Source: Kiritimatiellia bacterium
Lineage (GTDB): Bacteria; Verrucomicrobiota; Kiritimatiellia; RFP12; UBA3636
Reading direction: 5' to 3'
Assembly (NCBI GenBank): GCA_017476965.1
Contig: JAFUXX010000307.1
Location: forward strand, 1 to 7,711
DNA: 7,711 nucleotides
Shown: piece after piece, positions 1-5,507 of the stretch
How the letters are laid out: every line of letters begins with the position of its first letter
Numbering within the stretch: position 1 is the stretch's first letter
Position numbers and translations under genes: made by a program
Notes under the pieces: model-generated
Database searches by the model: none
Told to the model about the DNA's origin: nothing
Seen by the model: only the letters and a program-made list of their open reading frames with translations

Positions 1-327
1 CACCTTGCGGCGCGCGGCGCCGACGCGGTGCTTCGCCTCCAGGAACGCCGGGACGTCGCCCGCGGTCTCGCCCGGCCGCCCGTACCAGCGCAAGCGGATC
101 TTCGTCTTGAGGTTGTCGCCGTTTTCCTTCTCCGCGAGGCCGCGCAAGTCGTGCGTGTCGAAGTACACGCTGTTCACGCGGTCCGCGGGGTGGAGCCCGT
201 CCGGCGGCAGCGCCGCGTCCAGCATCGCGACGACGAGCGGTTGCGCCAAGGCGTCGCCCGCGAACTTCCGTTCGTTGGCTATTCCGCGTTCCCGCGAAGG
301 CAGGAACCATCCCGGCGCCGGTGCCAT
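1..327 (-). CDS. VTC-domain protein (polyphosphate-polymerase-like fold), N-terminal part, cut by window edge
   Basis: Only the first 109 codons are present; the gene continues beyond position 1. The translation carries the landmarks of the VTC/triphosphate-tunnel fold: NERKF at residues 18-22, YFDT at 55-58, an EKENGD segment at 66-71, the basic strand KTKIRLRWYG at 74-83, and FLEAKHR at 95-101. In the family these alternating basic and acidic residues line the tunnel that binds polyphosphate or nucleotide and metal. In yeast the VTC catalytic subunit makes polyphosphate. Bacterial VTC proteins are often uncharacterised and sit beside membrane proteins, so the substrate here is unknown. No signal peptide is visible, so it is probably cytoplasmic. 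ATG at 327 is the only sensible start because the conserved NERKF lies just downstream of it. No Shine-Dalgarno sequence is visible before it. A candidate promoter and an inverted repeat lie immediately upstream. Confidence 0.8.
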   Translation of the reverse strand, partial: MAPAPGWFLPSRERGIANERKFAGDALAQPLVVAMLDAALPPDGLHPADRVNSVYFDTHDLRGLAEKENGDNLKTKIRLRWYGRPGETAGDVPAFLEAKHRVGAARRKV

Positions 328-331
328 GGTT

Positions 332-372
332 TTAAAGTTGAAACTCTCGTGTTTGGCGTGTTTCAACTTTAA
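332..372. repeat. Inverted repeat, 12-bp perfect arms, in the VTC promoter/leader
   Basis: TTAAAGTTGAAA at 332-343 is the exact reverse complement of TTTCAACTTTAA at 361-372, with a 17-nt GC-rich spacer. The right arm overlaps the candidate -10 element of the VTC promoter, and the left arm ends 5 nt before the VTC ATG. It could therefore be an operator, or a hairpin in the mRNA that sequesters the start region. It is not followed by a T-run, so it is not a typical intrinsic terminator. Its core TTTCAACTTT resembles TTTCGACTTT (581-590) in the ATPase-side palindrome array. Confidence 0.85.
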
Positions 373-394
373 TTCACCGCGCCTGCGCCGTCAA
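366..394 (-). promoter_or_regulatory. Candidate sigma70-type promoter for the VTC gene
   Basis: On the minus strand, TTGACG (394-389) is followed after 17 nt by TAAAGT (371-366). The -35 matches 5 of 6 consensus bases and the -10 matches 4 of 6. A start near position 359 would give a leader of about 32 nt before the VTC ATG at 327. The -10 lies inside the right arm of the inverted repeat, which is compatible with repression by a DNA-binding protein. Assigned by eye only. Confidence 0.45.
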
Positions 395-512
395 CCCCGT
401 TTCCCGCCGTCCTGGCCCGAAACCCGGCCGCGTGTTGCGTCCGGACGCTTGGCGGCGGGAAAATCGAAGGCGGGACCGGCGATTCTCCCTCCGTCTCATG
501 GCGATTTTCATG

Positions 513-541
513 TTGACATGGCTTTTCGTTTCTGGTTGAAT
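513..541 (+). promoter_or_regulatory. Candidate sigma70-type promoter for the ATPase gene
   Basis: A perfect TTGACA (513-518) is followed by a 17-nt spacer and TTGAAT (536-541), which matches 4 of 6 bases of the -10 consensus. Transcription would begin near 548, just before the first of the three palindromes, so the whole array would lie in the early transcribed region. The -35 is embedded in the short palindrome CATGTTGACATG (509-520; 5-bp arms), a possible further operator, though one that short may be chance. Confidence 0.6.
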
Positions 542-552
542 TCGGTGCCGGA

Positions 553-630
553 GACTTTAGAAAGTCTTTTTCTCGCCAAATTTCGACTTTCAAAAGTCTT
601 TTTCTACCAAATTTCAGACTTTTGAAAGTC
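553..630. repeat. Three 14-bp palindromes at exact 32-bp spacing upstream of the ATPase
   Basis: Three palindromes share the form GACTTT-NN-AAAGTC or a one-base variant: GACTTTAGAAAGTC at 553-566, GACTTTCAAAAGTC at 585-598 and GACTTTTGAAAGTC at 617-630. Their starts are exactly 32 bp apart, about three helical turns, which would place the sites on one face of the DNA. The 18-nt spacers are also alike: both begin TTTTTCT and contain CCAAATTTC. The structure is therefore a 32-bp tandem repeat of about 2.5 units and not just isolated sites. The first and third copies have perfect 6-bp arms, while the second has one mismatched pair. The last palindrome ends 7 nt before the ribosome binding site. 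Binding by a dimeric regulator, possibly the ATPase itself, is inference. Successive RNA hairpins in the leader are the alternative. Confidence 0.9.
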
Positions 631-636
631 TTTTGC

Positions 637-642
637 GAGGTG
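637..642 (+). promoter_or_regulatory. Ribosome binding site deciding the ATPase start
   Basis: GAGGTG at 637-642 lies 8 nt before the ATG at 651. This is a normal spacing and favours 651 over the ATG at 645, which is only 2 nt away, and over the TTG at 633, which lies upstream of the site. Confidence 0.6.
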
Positions 643-650
643 ACATGGCC

Positions 651-1865
651 ATGGACGATCTGGAAATGCAACGCCTGTTCGACGCGATGGAACACCGCGC
701 CCAATCGGTGAAAACCGGTTTCCACCGGTATCTCTGCCAATCCATCGATTGGCGGGACCACCTGATTTGCATCAAAGGAGCGAAGGGGACGGGGAAGACG
801 ACGCTGCTCCTCCAGCACTACGTCGAAGAGTACCGACGCAAGCGGCAAGGCGGGGCGCTCTACGTCTCCGCCGACGACTTGTGGTTCTCGGCGCATTCTC
901 TGGCCGACGTCGCGCAGTACATGCACAGCCACGGCCTCGTCAGGCTCTTCGTCGACGAAGTCCATTACCTTCCGGATTGGCAACGGACGATCAAGAACGT
1001 TTCCGACGAATACGGCGGCATAGACATCGCCTACTCCGGGTCGAGTCTGCTGAAGCTCGAACGCGGCAAGGCCGACCTGTCGCGGCGGCAAGCCGTCTAC
1101 GAGTTGCGCGGGCTGTCGTTCCGCGAGTATTTGCAGTTCGAAGGAGTTGCCGCATTTCCGGCCGTTTCCCTGGAGGACGTCGTCGGCCACCACCGCGACA
1201 TCGCTCTCGAAGTCGTTTCTAAAACCAAGATTCTCCCTCTCTTCGCCAAATACCTCAAAGGAGGATTCTACCCGTTCTACAAGAGCGTCCGCAATCTCTA
1301 CGGGGCGCGTTTGACCGACGTCGTGAACCAAGTCCTTGAAGGCGATTTGCCGGCCATCGAGAACGTGGAACCCGCCACGATCCGCAAACTCAAGCGGATG
1401 CTCGTCGTTCTCTGCGAGTCCTGCCCCCAGTTGCCGAAAATGGGCGATTTGTTCGGCGAACTCGAAACGACCAGGGCGCAGGGGTTGCGCATGCTTGATC
1501 TCCTCGAAAGGGCGGCACTCGTCCAGCAGCTCAAATCGGAAAAGGCCACGCTGAAAAACCTTTCCCGCCCGGACAAGATATATCCGGACAACACGAACAT
1601 GATGTGCGCCCTTGTCGGATCGGCCGACGTCGGCACGTTGCGCGAGACGTTTTTCTTGAATCAACTCCGGGGCGCCGGACACGACGTGAAGTATCCGCCG
1701 CGGGGAGACTTCCTGGTCGATTCCCGATGGCTGTTCGAAGTCGGCGGTGCGGGCAAGGGTTTCGGGCAAATAAGGAACATTCCCGACAGCCATGTCGTGT
1801 CCGACGACATCGAGACCGGTTTCGGCAACAAGATACCGCTGTGGCTGTTCGGGCTCTTGTACTAG
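651..1865 (+). CDS. ATP-binding protein, AAA_14 ATPase with C-terminal DUF4143-like region
   Basis: A 404-residue P-loop ATPase of the type common in anaerobic Bacteroidota and Verrucomicrobiota-like genomes. Visible landmarks are Walker A GAKGTGKTT at residues 43-51 and Walker B LFVDEVHYLPDW at 99-110. A sensor-like segment AYSGSSLLKL lies at 127-136, followed by LSRR (143-146) with a possible arginine finger and the typical LRGLSFREYL at 152-161. A helical, winged-helix-like middle follows. The C-terminus has FEVGGAGKGF at 362-371 and ends NKIPLWLFGLLY. This EVGG..K segment is characteristic of DUF4143 and resembles a PD-(D/E)XK nuclease core, with D357, E363 and K369 as possible catalytic residues; whether it cuts DNA is unknown. 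There is no signal peptide, so it is cytoplasmic. No partner toxin or nuclease gene adjoins it. The upstream promoter and triple palindrome suggest tight regulation. The biological role of this family is not settled. Confidence 0.9.
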   Translation: MDDLEMQRLFDAMEHRAQSVKTGFHRYLCQSIDWRDHLICIKGAKGTGKTTLLLQHYVEEYRRKRQGGALYVSADDLWFSAHSLADVAQYMHSHGLVRLFVDEVHYLPDWQRTIKNVSDEYGGIDIAYSGSSLLKLERGKADLSRRQAVYELRGLSFREYLQFEGVAAFPAVSLEDVVGHHRDIALEVVSKTKILPLFAKYLKGGFYPFYKSVRNLYGARLTDVVNQVLEGDLPAIENVEPATIRKLKRMLVVLCESCPQLPKMGDLFGELETTRAQGLRMLDLLERAALVQQLKSEKATLKNLSRPDKIYPDNTNMMCALVGSADVGTLRETFFLNQLRGAGHDVKYPPRGDFLVDSRWLFEVGGAGKGFGQIRNIPDSHVVSDDIETGFGNKIPLWLFGLLY

Positions 1866-1960
1866 GATTTTTCGGGAACCGGCGGCGCCGGAAGCCGGCG
1901 ATGCGCGGCGCTCCGCCCGATGTGGTGGCATTGCCCGGAAAACATGGGGCAGCGCAGCAG

Positions 1961-2377
1961 ATGAAACTCGGGAAAACATTCGCAATACTCTTCGCTTCGG
2001 CCGCAATCGCGGCTTCCGCCGCAACGGAATGCGCCGCGGGCGCGGCGGACAGGCCGTCCGTCGTCGCGCGGCGCGCAGCGTCCGCCGCCGCGTTCGCTCC
2101 GGACGCCGCCCCGCGCACCAACGCTTGGTGGACCGGCGAAGCGTTCTGGAACGGCGATCCGGAGTCCGGCGGCTACGCCACGCGCTTCTACCTGCCTTGG
2201 TCCGCGATGGCGCTCTCCGGGGTTCCTGAGCGCGTCGGGTTCACTATCTCCTTCCAGGACGACGACGACGGCGGCGAGCGCGACCACACTCTCTACTGGA
2301 CCGGCTCGCCGTACCTGCCTTTCCGCAACGAGAGCGCCTTCGGCGACATCGTCTTCGAAAGCGCTCCGGCGCGCTGA
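1961..2377 (+). CDS. Short secreted protein resembling the C-terminal half of a CBM9-type carbohydrate-binding domain
   Basis: A 138-residue product. Residues 1 to about 28 form a Sec signal peptide: MKLGK, a hydrophobic run rich in A, F, I and L, then alanine-rich cleavage-like sites. An Ala/Arg/Pro-rich linker follows to about residue 53. The remainder fits the second half of a family 9 carbohydrate-binding (DOMON-like) fold: WWTGEAFWNG, then GYATRFYLPWSAM at 71-83, VGFTISFQDDDDGGERDHTLYW at 92-113, and SAFGDIVFES at 125-134. A complete domain is usually about 180-200 residues, so the first strands are missing, and there is no room for them before the ATPase stop 95 nt upstream. It may be a minimal variant or a truncated remnant. 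The Shine-Dalgarno sequence is weak. An in-frame ATG at 1901, preceded by GGAAG, is an alternative start that would place 20 extra residues before the signal peptide. Confidence 0.65.
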   Translation: MKLGKTFAILFASAAIAASAATECAAGAADRPSVVARRAASAAAFAPDAAPRTNAWWTGEAFWNGDPESGGYATRFYLPWSAMALSGVPERVGFTISFQDDDDGGERDHTLYWTGSPYLPFRNESAFGDIVFESAPAR

Positions 2378-2396
2378 TCCTGCGCGCTAATCCTGC
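2371..2396. repeat. 13-bp tandem near-duplication across the convergent stop codons
   Basis: GCGCTGATCCTGC (2371-2383) is followed directly by GCGCTAATCCTGC (2384-2396), identical at 12 of 13 positions. The first copy supplies the TGA that ends the CBM9-like gene. The second supplies the TAG (minus strand, 2389-2387) that ends the GH-A gene and also a TAA on the plus strand. Only 9 bp separate the two coding regions, which leaves no space for an ordinary bidirectional terminator. Confidence 0.85.
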
Positions 2397-4699
2397 CGGA
2401 CCAGTTCCCAGAAAAGCGTCGCTGCGCCGGGCACGGCGCCCGTGTCGGCCGTGAAGGCGAGCTTGCCGTCTTCCGTCCGCTCGACGGGCGCTTCCGCAAG
2501 ACGGCGCCCGCCATGCGAAAGCGCCCAGGCCTTCCATTCGCCCGGCGCCGCCGCGAGTTCCACGCGCGCCCGTCCGGCGCGGACGAGGTATGGCGGCGCG
2601 CCCCACTTGCGCACGAGCGTCGCCCCGCCGCCGGAGAGTCCGGACGCGCCTTCGCCGCGCTCCTCCGTCTCCATGCCGGTGTTGCGCAAATCCGTGAGCA
2701 GCCCGACGAGAACGTGCCGCGAATCGTCGAGAGGCTTGCCGTCGAGCGAAGACGCCCAGACCGTGGCGGAGTTCTGCGCCTCGCCGGAAACGGCGAGGTT
2801 CACCGTGAGCGCGCCGGCGGCGTGGACGCCGCCTTCGGCGAACACTGCGCACGTGCGCGGCGTCGCAACCTTGAACCACCCGGCTTCGCTGTCGAGGGCG
2901 ATGTCGTCGCGCGCGGGGATGTCGGCCGCGACGGGCGCGCCGCGCTTGTAGTAGTCCGGATACGGATCGACCCACCGCGCCCACGCCGGCGGCTCCTCGG
3001 CGACGACCGAGCCGAGCCGCGCGCGCCACGCCAGCTCCGGCCACGGCGTGTTGAGCTGGCAGGATTCGCCGTCGAACGATCCGGCGATCTTCGAGGGAGG
3101 CATCCACACGGCGTATGCGTCGCGGCACGGCGCGAGATCGCCGCGCACGAAGAGCATTTGCGCGAGGCGGTCCGATGCCTGCCGGAGCGGGTCGCAGTTG
3201 ACGGCGAAGAGGCCGCAATAGCCGGTGCCCGGCTCCTCGACGCCTTTCTTCGACGAGGCCCAGTCGAAGCGCCACGCGCCGTCCCAGTCCTGCGCGGCCG
3301 CCTCCGCGCCGAAGAGCAGCCCGCCCGCGCCTCGGTGCGGATTCGGGGCGACGTAGTTGAACTCCGTGACGCAGTGCGGCTTGCCGAATACGCGCTTCAG
3401 AGTGCCGCCCATGGCGCCGTGGCCCGTGGAGTGCAGACGCTGGCGCACGGGGTTTTCGTTGCCGACCAGACAGGGAAGTCCCCACGACTTCCCGGGAAAC
3501 GTCGGATGGTCGCAGTAGGCGTGCGAGTCGACGTAGTCGATGCACGGTCCGGCGAGCGGAATCTGGTATTCGGGCGGATTCATCCACGCGCTCATGTTGG
3601 AGACCGGGGCCTTGAGCCCGATCTCGTCGCGCAGGAATGTCACCGCGCGGCGCTCGAAGTCGGCCTCGACATCGGCGAGAAACCGGGAGAACGCCGCCAC
3701 GTGGCGCGTGCGCGTCCAGTGGTTGCCGGTCGGAATCGTGTCGGGGATGTCGGCAAATGCGTCCGGATCGGCGGCCTTCTTCGCCGCAAGCCACGAGCGC
3801 CACTTTTCCGTCCAGCCCGGCAGCGAGACGAATGGCTCGGGGCCGGCGCCGTTGTCGAGGTTGCCCTCGTTGACGAGGGCGACGGACATCAGGGCCGGTT
3901 CGTCGGCGAAGCGGCGGCCGGTGTAGGGGTTCACGTGGTTCAGCCAGGCCGAGGCGAATGCGCAGAAGTTCGAGAAGGCGCCGTCGTGGACCGGCACGAG
4001 GTGCTTGTATTCCCCCTTGCCCATCTCGCCGTCGCGGTCGATGCCGCATGCGCGCCACGCGACGGGACGCGAGACGTAGATGTCGGTCGTGATGTAGATG
4101 CCGTGGCGCGAAAGGGCGGCGACGAGGGCGTCGAGGCGGCGCAGGTGATCGGGATCAAGACCTACTGGGGGCTCGCCGCCCCCCGAACCCCCTGCATAGG
4201 CCTGATCTGGCTCCCCTGGCTCGCCACCCCTCGTAGGCACTGCGAAAGCGTCGGGGTTGCCGCCGACGAGGGGGCCGTCGTGGTGGTGCAGGCGCACGGA
4301 GTTGTAGCCCAGGGCGGCGAAGCGCGCGGCGATCTCCTCGGCCTTGTCCTCGTCCGGGAAGTTCGCTTCGCCGCTGAGGTTCACGCCCCAGAAGCGCACC
4401 GGCTCGCCGGGACGGTCCTCGAACTCGAAGTGGCCGTTTCGCCCCACGACGCGCCCGTGGACGCCGCATGGCGCGTGCGCGTCCGCGATCCACGAGGAGT
4501 CGAGCGCCGAGCCGGGTTCGACATCGGCCTCCACGGTGAAGGGAATCCAGTCGGCGGGTTCGCCGCCAGTGGCGAGCGACGAATGACGAGTGGCGAATGC
4601 TTCGGCCCCCGGCTTGCCGTCGTCCGCTTGCTGTTCCTGCGCGGCGGCGCCGCCGATGGCGACAAGAAGGAGGATGGCTGTTTCAAGCGGCTTCTTCAT
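2387..4699 (-). CDS. Secreted clan GH-A glycoside hydrolase (cellulase/GH5-like superfamily)
   Basis: A 770-residue protein. A signal peptide occupies residues 1 to about 20 (MKKPLETAILLLVAIGGAAA), so it is exported. The (beta/alpha)8-barrel begins with VRFWGVNLSGEANFP at 101-115 and NSVRLHHHDGPLV at 133-145, the opening seen in many secreted GH5-like enzymes of Verrucomicrobiota. Further landmarks are YITTDIYVSRPVAWR at 202-216, MSVALVNEGN at 271-280, DSHAYCDHPTFPG at 391-403 and HCVTEFNY at 442-449. By clan GH-A logic E278 (N-E pair) is the likely acid/base and E446 the likely nucleophile. Residues from about 590 look like beta-sandwich modules. The exact family and substrate cannot be read from sequence. 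The ATG overlaps the PHP stop as ATGA (4699-4696), implying translational coupling as last gene of the operon. Residues about 155-180 are encoded by a repeat insertion, and residues about 35-44 by heptamer repeats. Confidence 0.85.
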   Translation of the reverse strand: MKKPLETAILLLVAIGGAAAQEQQADDGKPGAEAFATRHSSLATGGEPADWIPFTVEADVEPGSALDSSWIADAHAPCGVHGRVVGRNGHFEFEDRPGEPVRFWGVNLSGEANFPDEDKAEEIAARFAALGYNSVRLHHHDGPLVGGNPDAFAVPTRGGEPGEPDQAYAGGSGGGEPPVGLDPDHLRRLDALVAALSRHGIYITTDIYVSRPVAWRACGIDRDGEMGKGEYKHLVPVHDGAFSNFCAFASAWLNHVNPYTGRRFADEPALMSVALVNEGNLDNGAGPEPFVSLPGWTEKWRSWLAAKKAADPDAFADIPDTIPTGNHWTRTRHVAAFSRFLADVEADFERRAVTFLRDEIGLKAPVSNMSAWMNPPEYQIPLAGPCIDYVDSHAYCDHPTFPGKSWGLPCLVGNENPVRQRLHSTGHGAMGGTLKRVFGKPHCVTEFNYVAPNPHRGAGGLLFGAEAAAQDWDGAWRFDWASSKKGVEEPGTGYCGLFAVNCDPLRQASDRLAQMLFVRGDLAPCRDAYAVWMPPSKIAGSFDGESCQLNTPWPELAWRARLGSVVAEEPPAWARWVDPYPDYYKRGAPVAADIPARDDIALDSEAGWFKVATPRTCAVFAEGGVHAAGALTVNLAVSGEAQNSATVWASSLDGKPLDDSRHVLVGLLTDLRNTGMETEERGEGASGLSGGGATLVRKWGAPPYLVRAGRARVELAAAPGEWKAWALSHGGRRLAEAPVERTEDGKLAFTADTGAVPGAATLFWELVRQD
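4161..4237. repeat. REP-like GC-rich element inserted in frame in the GH-A gene
   Basis: A 77-bp stretch is bounded by CCTAC (4161-4165) and its inverse GTAGG (4233-4237), with imperfect extension of the inverted ends through GGGG/CCCC. Inside, GGCTCGCC occurs twice in direct orientation (4170-4177 and 4218-4225), and GGGGGCTCGCCGCCCCC (4167-4183) can fold as a short hairpin. On the coding strand it yields a Gly/Glu/Pro-rich stretch with GEP three times, at about residues 155-180 of the hydrolase, between two conserved barrel segments. Composition and internal repeats differ sharply from the flanking coding sequence, which suggests insertion of a dispersed intergenic-type repeat that kept the frame. 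Confidence 0.6.
4569..4596. repeat. Array of four heptamers (consensus RYGRCGA) in the GH-A linker
   Basis: Four consecutive 7-bp units, GTGGCGA, GCGACGA, ATGACGA and GTGGCGA, fill 28 bp. They encode the segment around ATRHSSLATG just after the signal peptide of the hydrolase, a position that should tolerate length change. Heptamer arrays of this kind resemble the short tandemly repeated repetitive sequences known from other bacteria. Since 7 is not a multiple of 3, gain or loss of one unit would shift the frame, so the array is a potential phase-variation site. Confidence 0.7.
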
Positions 4700-5505
4700 G
4701 GCAGGCGGTACAGGTGCTTGCTCTCCAGCCCCAGCGCCTCGGTCACGGCCGGCCCGAGCTTCGGAACGACCTCCATTTCGGCGGGGTGGTGCGCGTCGCT
4801 CCCGAGGTAGAAGCGGCAGCCCTCTTCCTTCGCCATGCGGAAGAGGCGGAAGTGCGACTCCGGCCGCTCCTTGAAGCCGGGATTGCCGAACGACGAGCAG
4901 TTGAGCTCGATTCCCGCGCCGTGCTCCGCGAAGAAGCGCATCGCGGCGCGGTAGCGGTCTTCGTCCACCGCGTCGAAGGCGTCCTCCGGGCTGCCCTCGC
5001 GCCAGATGAGCCCGCAGTTCATGTGGGCGATTCCGACCTTCTCCCACGGAAGCGGCAGCGCCTGCAATTCTTCGAGCCGCGTCACGAGCAGCTCCGCCAC
5101 CTTTTCGGCAGTGTCGCAGCCGTCGGGCCGCACGAAGGGCCGGAAGTGGAAGTGGTTCGGCGGCACGACGATGAAGCCGAAGTCCGCGCAGTGTTCCGGC
5201 GCGAGGCCGAGCATCGGCTTGCCGTCCACGATGCCGCGCCACTCCGTTTCGCAGCCGAACTCGAAGCGCACGTCGGGGTCGCGCGGCAGCGGCAGGATGC
5301 TCTTCAGCAGCTCCAGGGTCTGGCGCTTGTAGCTGGTGAAAACGCCCGGCACGGCCTGGTCCCAGAGGTGGTCCGTGGTGCACATCGCGGTGTAGCCGTG
5401 CGCCTTGGCGAAAGCGAGGATGGACTCCGGATTCTGCTCCGGGTCCAGCGAACAACCCGACACGAACGTGTGGCAGTGCAGGTCGTGGTCGACGGGAAAG
5501 CGCAT
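4696..5505 (-). CDS. PHP-domain metallohydrolase (histidinol-phosphatase-like)
   Basis: A 269-residue cytoplasmic protein without a signal peptide. The PHP motifs appear in order: DLHCHT at residues 8-13 (H10, H12), TTDH at 43-46, GCETEW at 84-89 (E86 the likely bridging ligand), NHFHF at 117-121, AHMN at 160-163 (H161) and GSDAHHP at 235-241 (D237, H239). Together these would form the metal cluster that hydrolyses phosphate esters in this superfamily, so the catalytic set looks intact. HisK-type histidinol phosphatases belong here, but so do many enzymes with other substrates. No his genes are nearby, so a role in histidine synthesis is not supported. The ATG at 5505 starts 2 nt after the LamG stop, preceded by AAGGTAG on the coding strand, which serves as ribosome binding site and contains the upstream TAG. 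Its stop overlaps the GH-A start. An in-frame open extension upstream lies antisense-like within the LamG gene and lacks the family's N-terminus. Confidence 0.88.
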   Translation of the reverse strand: MRFPVDHDLHCHTFVSGCSLDPEQNPESILAFAKAHGYTAMCTTDHLWDQAVPGVFTSYKRQTLELLKSILPLPRDPDVRFEFGCETEWRGIVDGKPMLGLAPEHCADFGFIVVPPNHFHFRPFVRPDGCDTAEKVAELLVTRLEELQALPLPWEKVGIAHMNCGLIWREGSPEDAFDAVDEDRYRAAMRFFAEHGAGIELNCSSFGNPGFKERPESHFRLFRMAKEEGCRFYLGSDAHHPAEMEVVPKLGPAVTEALGLESKHLYRLP

Positions 5506-5507
5506 GT

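Larger units (their letters stand above)
328..650. other. Gene-free regulatory interval between divergent VTC and ATPase genes
   Basis: No convincing coding sequence is present in these 323 bases on either strand. The left end (332-394) holds the VTC-side inverted repeat and a candidate minus-strand promoter. The middle (about 395-500) is GC-rich, and I see nothing in it beyond short chance-level repeats. The right end (509-642) holds a plus-strand promoter, the three-palindrome array and a ribosome binding site. Base composition drops to AT-rich exactly over the two repeat zones, in contrast to the GC-rich genes around them. Confidence 0.75.

Noticed and set aside
5..625. Plus-strand open frame of 206 codons at the left edge
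   Set aside because: It is antisense to the VTC-domain gene and then reads through the promoter and palindromes; the composition is not protein-like.
553..630. The 32-bp repeats as a small CRISPR array
   Set aside because: The period is 32 bp in total and the spacers are themselves near-identical. There are no cas genes, and the palindromes sit in a promoter-leader.
1879..1891. CCGGC-GGC-GCCGG hairpin after the ATPase stop as an intrinsic terminator
   Set aside because: The stem is only 5 bp and no T-run follows it on either strand.
369..2024. Long minus-strand open frame (551 codons) opposite the ATPase gene
   Set aside because: It is antisense to a clear P-loop ATPase with intact motifs, spans the promoter and palindrome array, and its Arg/Glu/Val-rich product has no domain. 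It is a GC-rich shadow frame.
2513..4810. Plus-strand open frame of 765 codons opposite the glycoside hydrolase
   Set aside because: It mirrors the GH-A and PHP genes, is arginine- and valine-rich, and lacks any signal, motif or ribosome binding site, so it is a shadow of third-position GC bias.
4700..5455. Reading the GH-A frame as one 1022-residue protein starting at 5455
   Set aside because: The extra N-terminal 252 codons are antisense-like and arginine-rich and cover the PHP gene in another frame. The signal peptide beginning at 4699 and the ATGA overlap mark the true start.
4696..5505. Calling the PHP gene hisK (histidinol phosphatase)
   Set aside because: The fold fits, but no histidine pathway gene is near and the operon context is glycan use, so a specific symbol is not justified.
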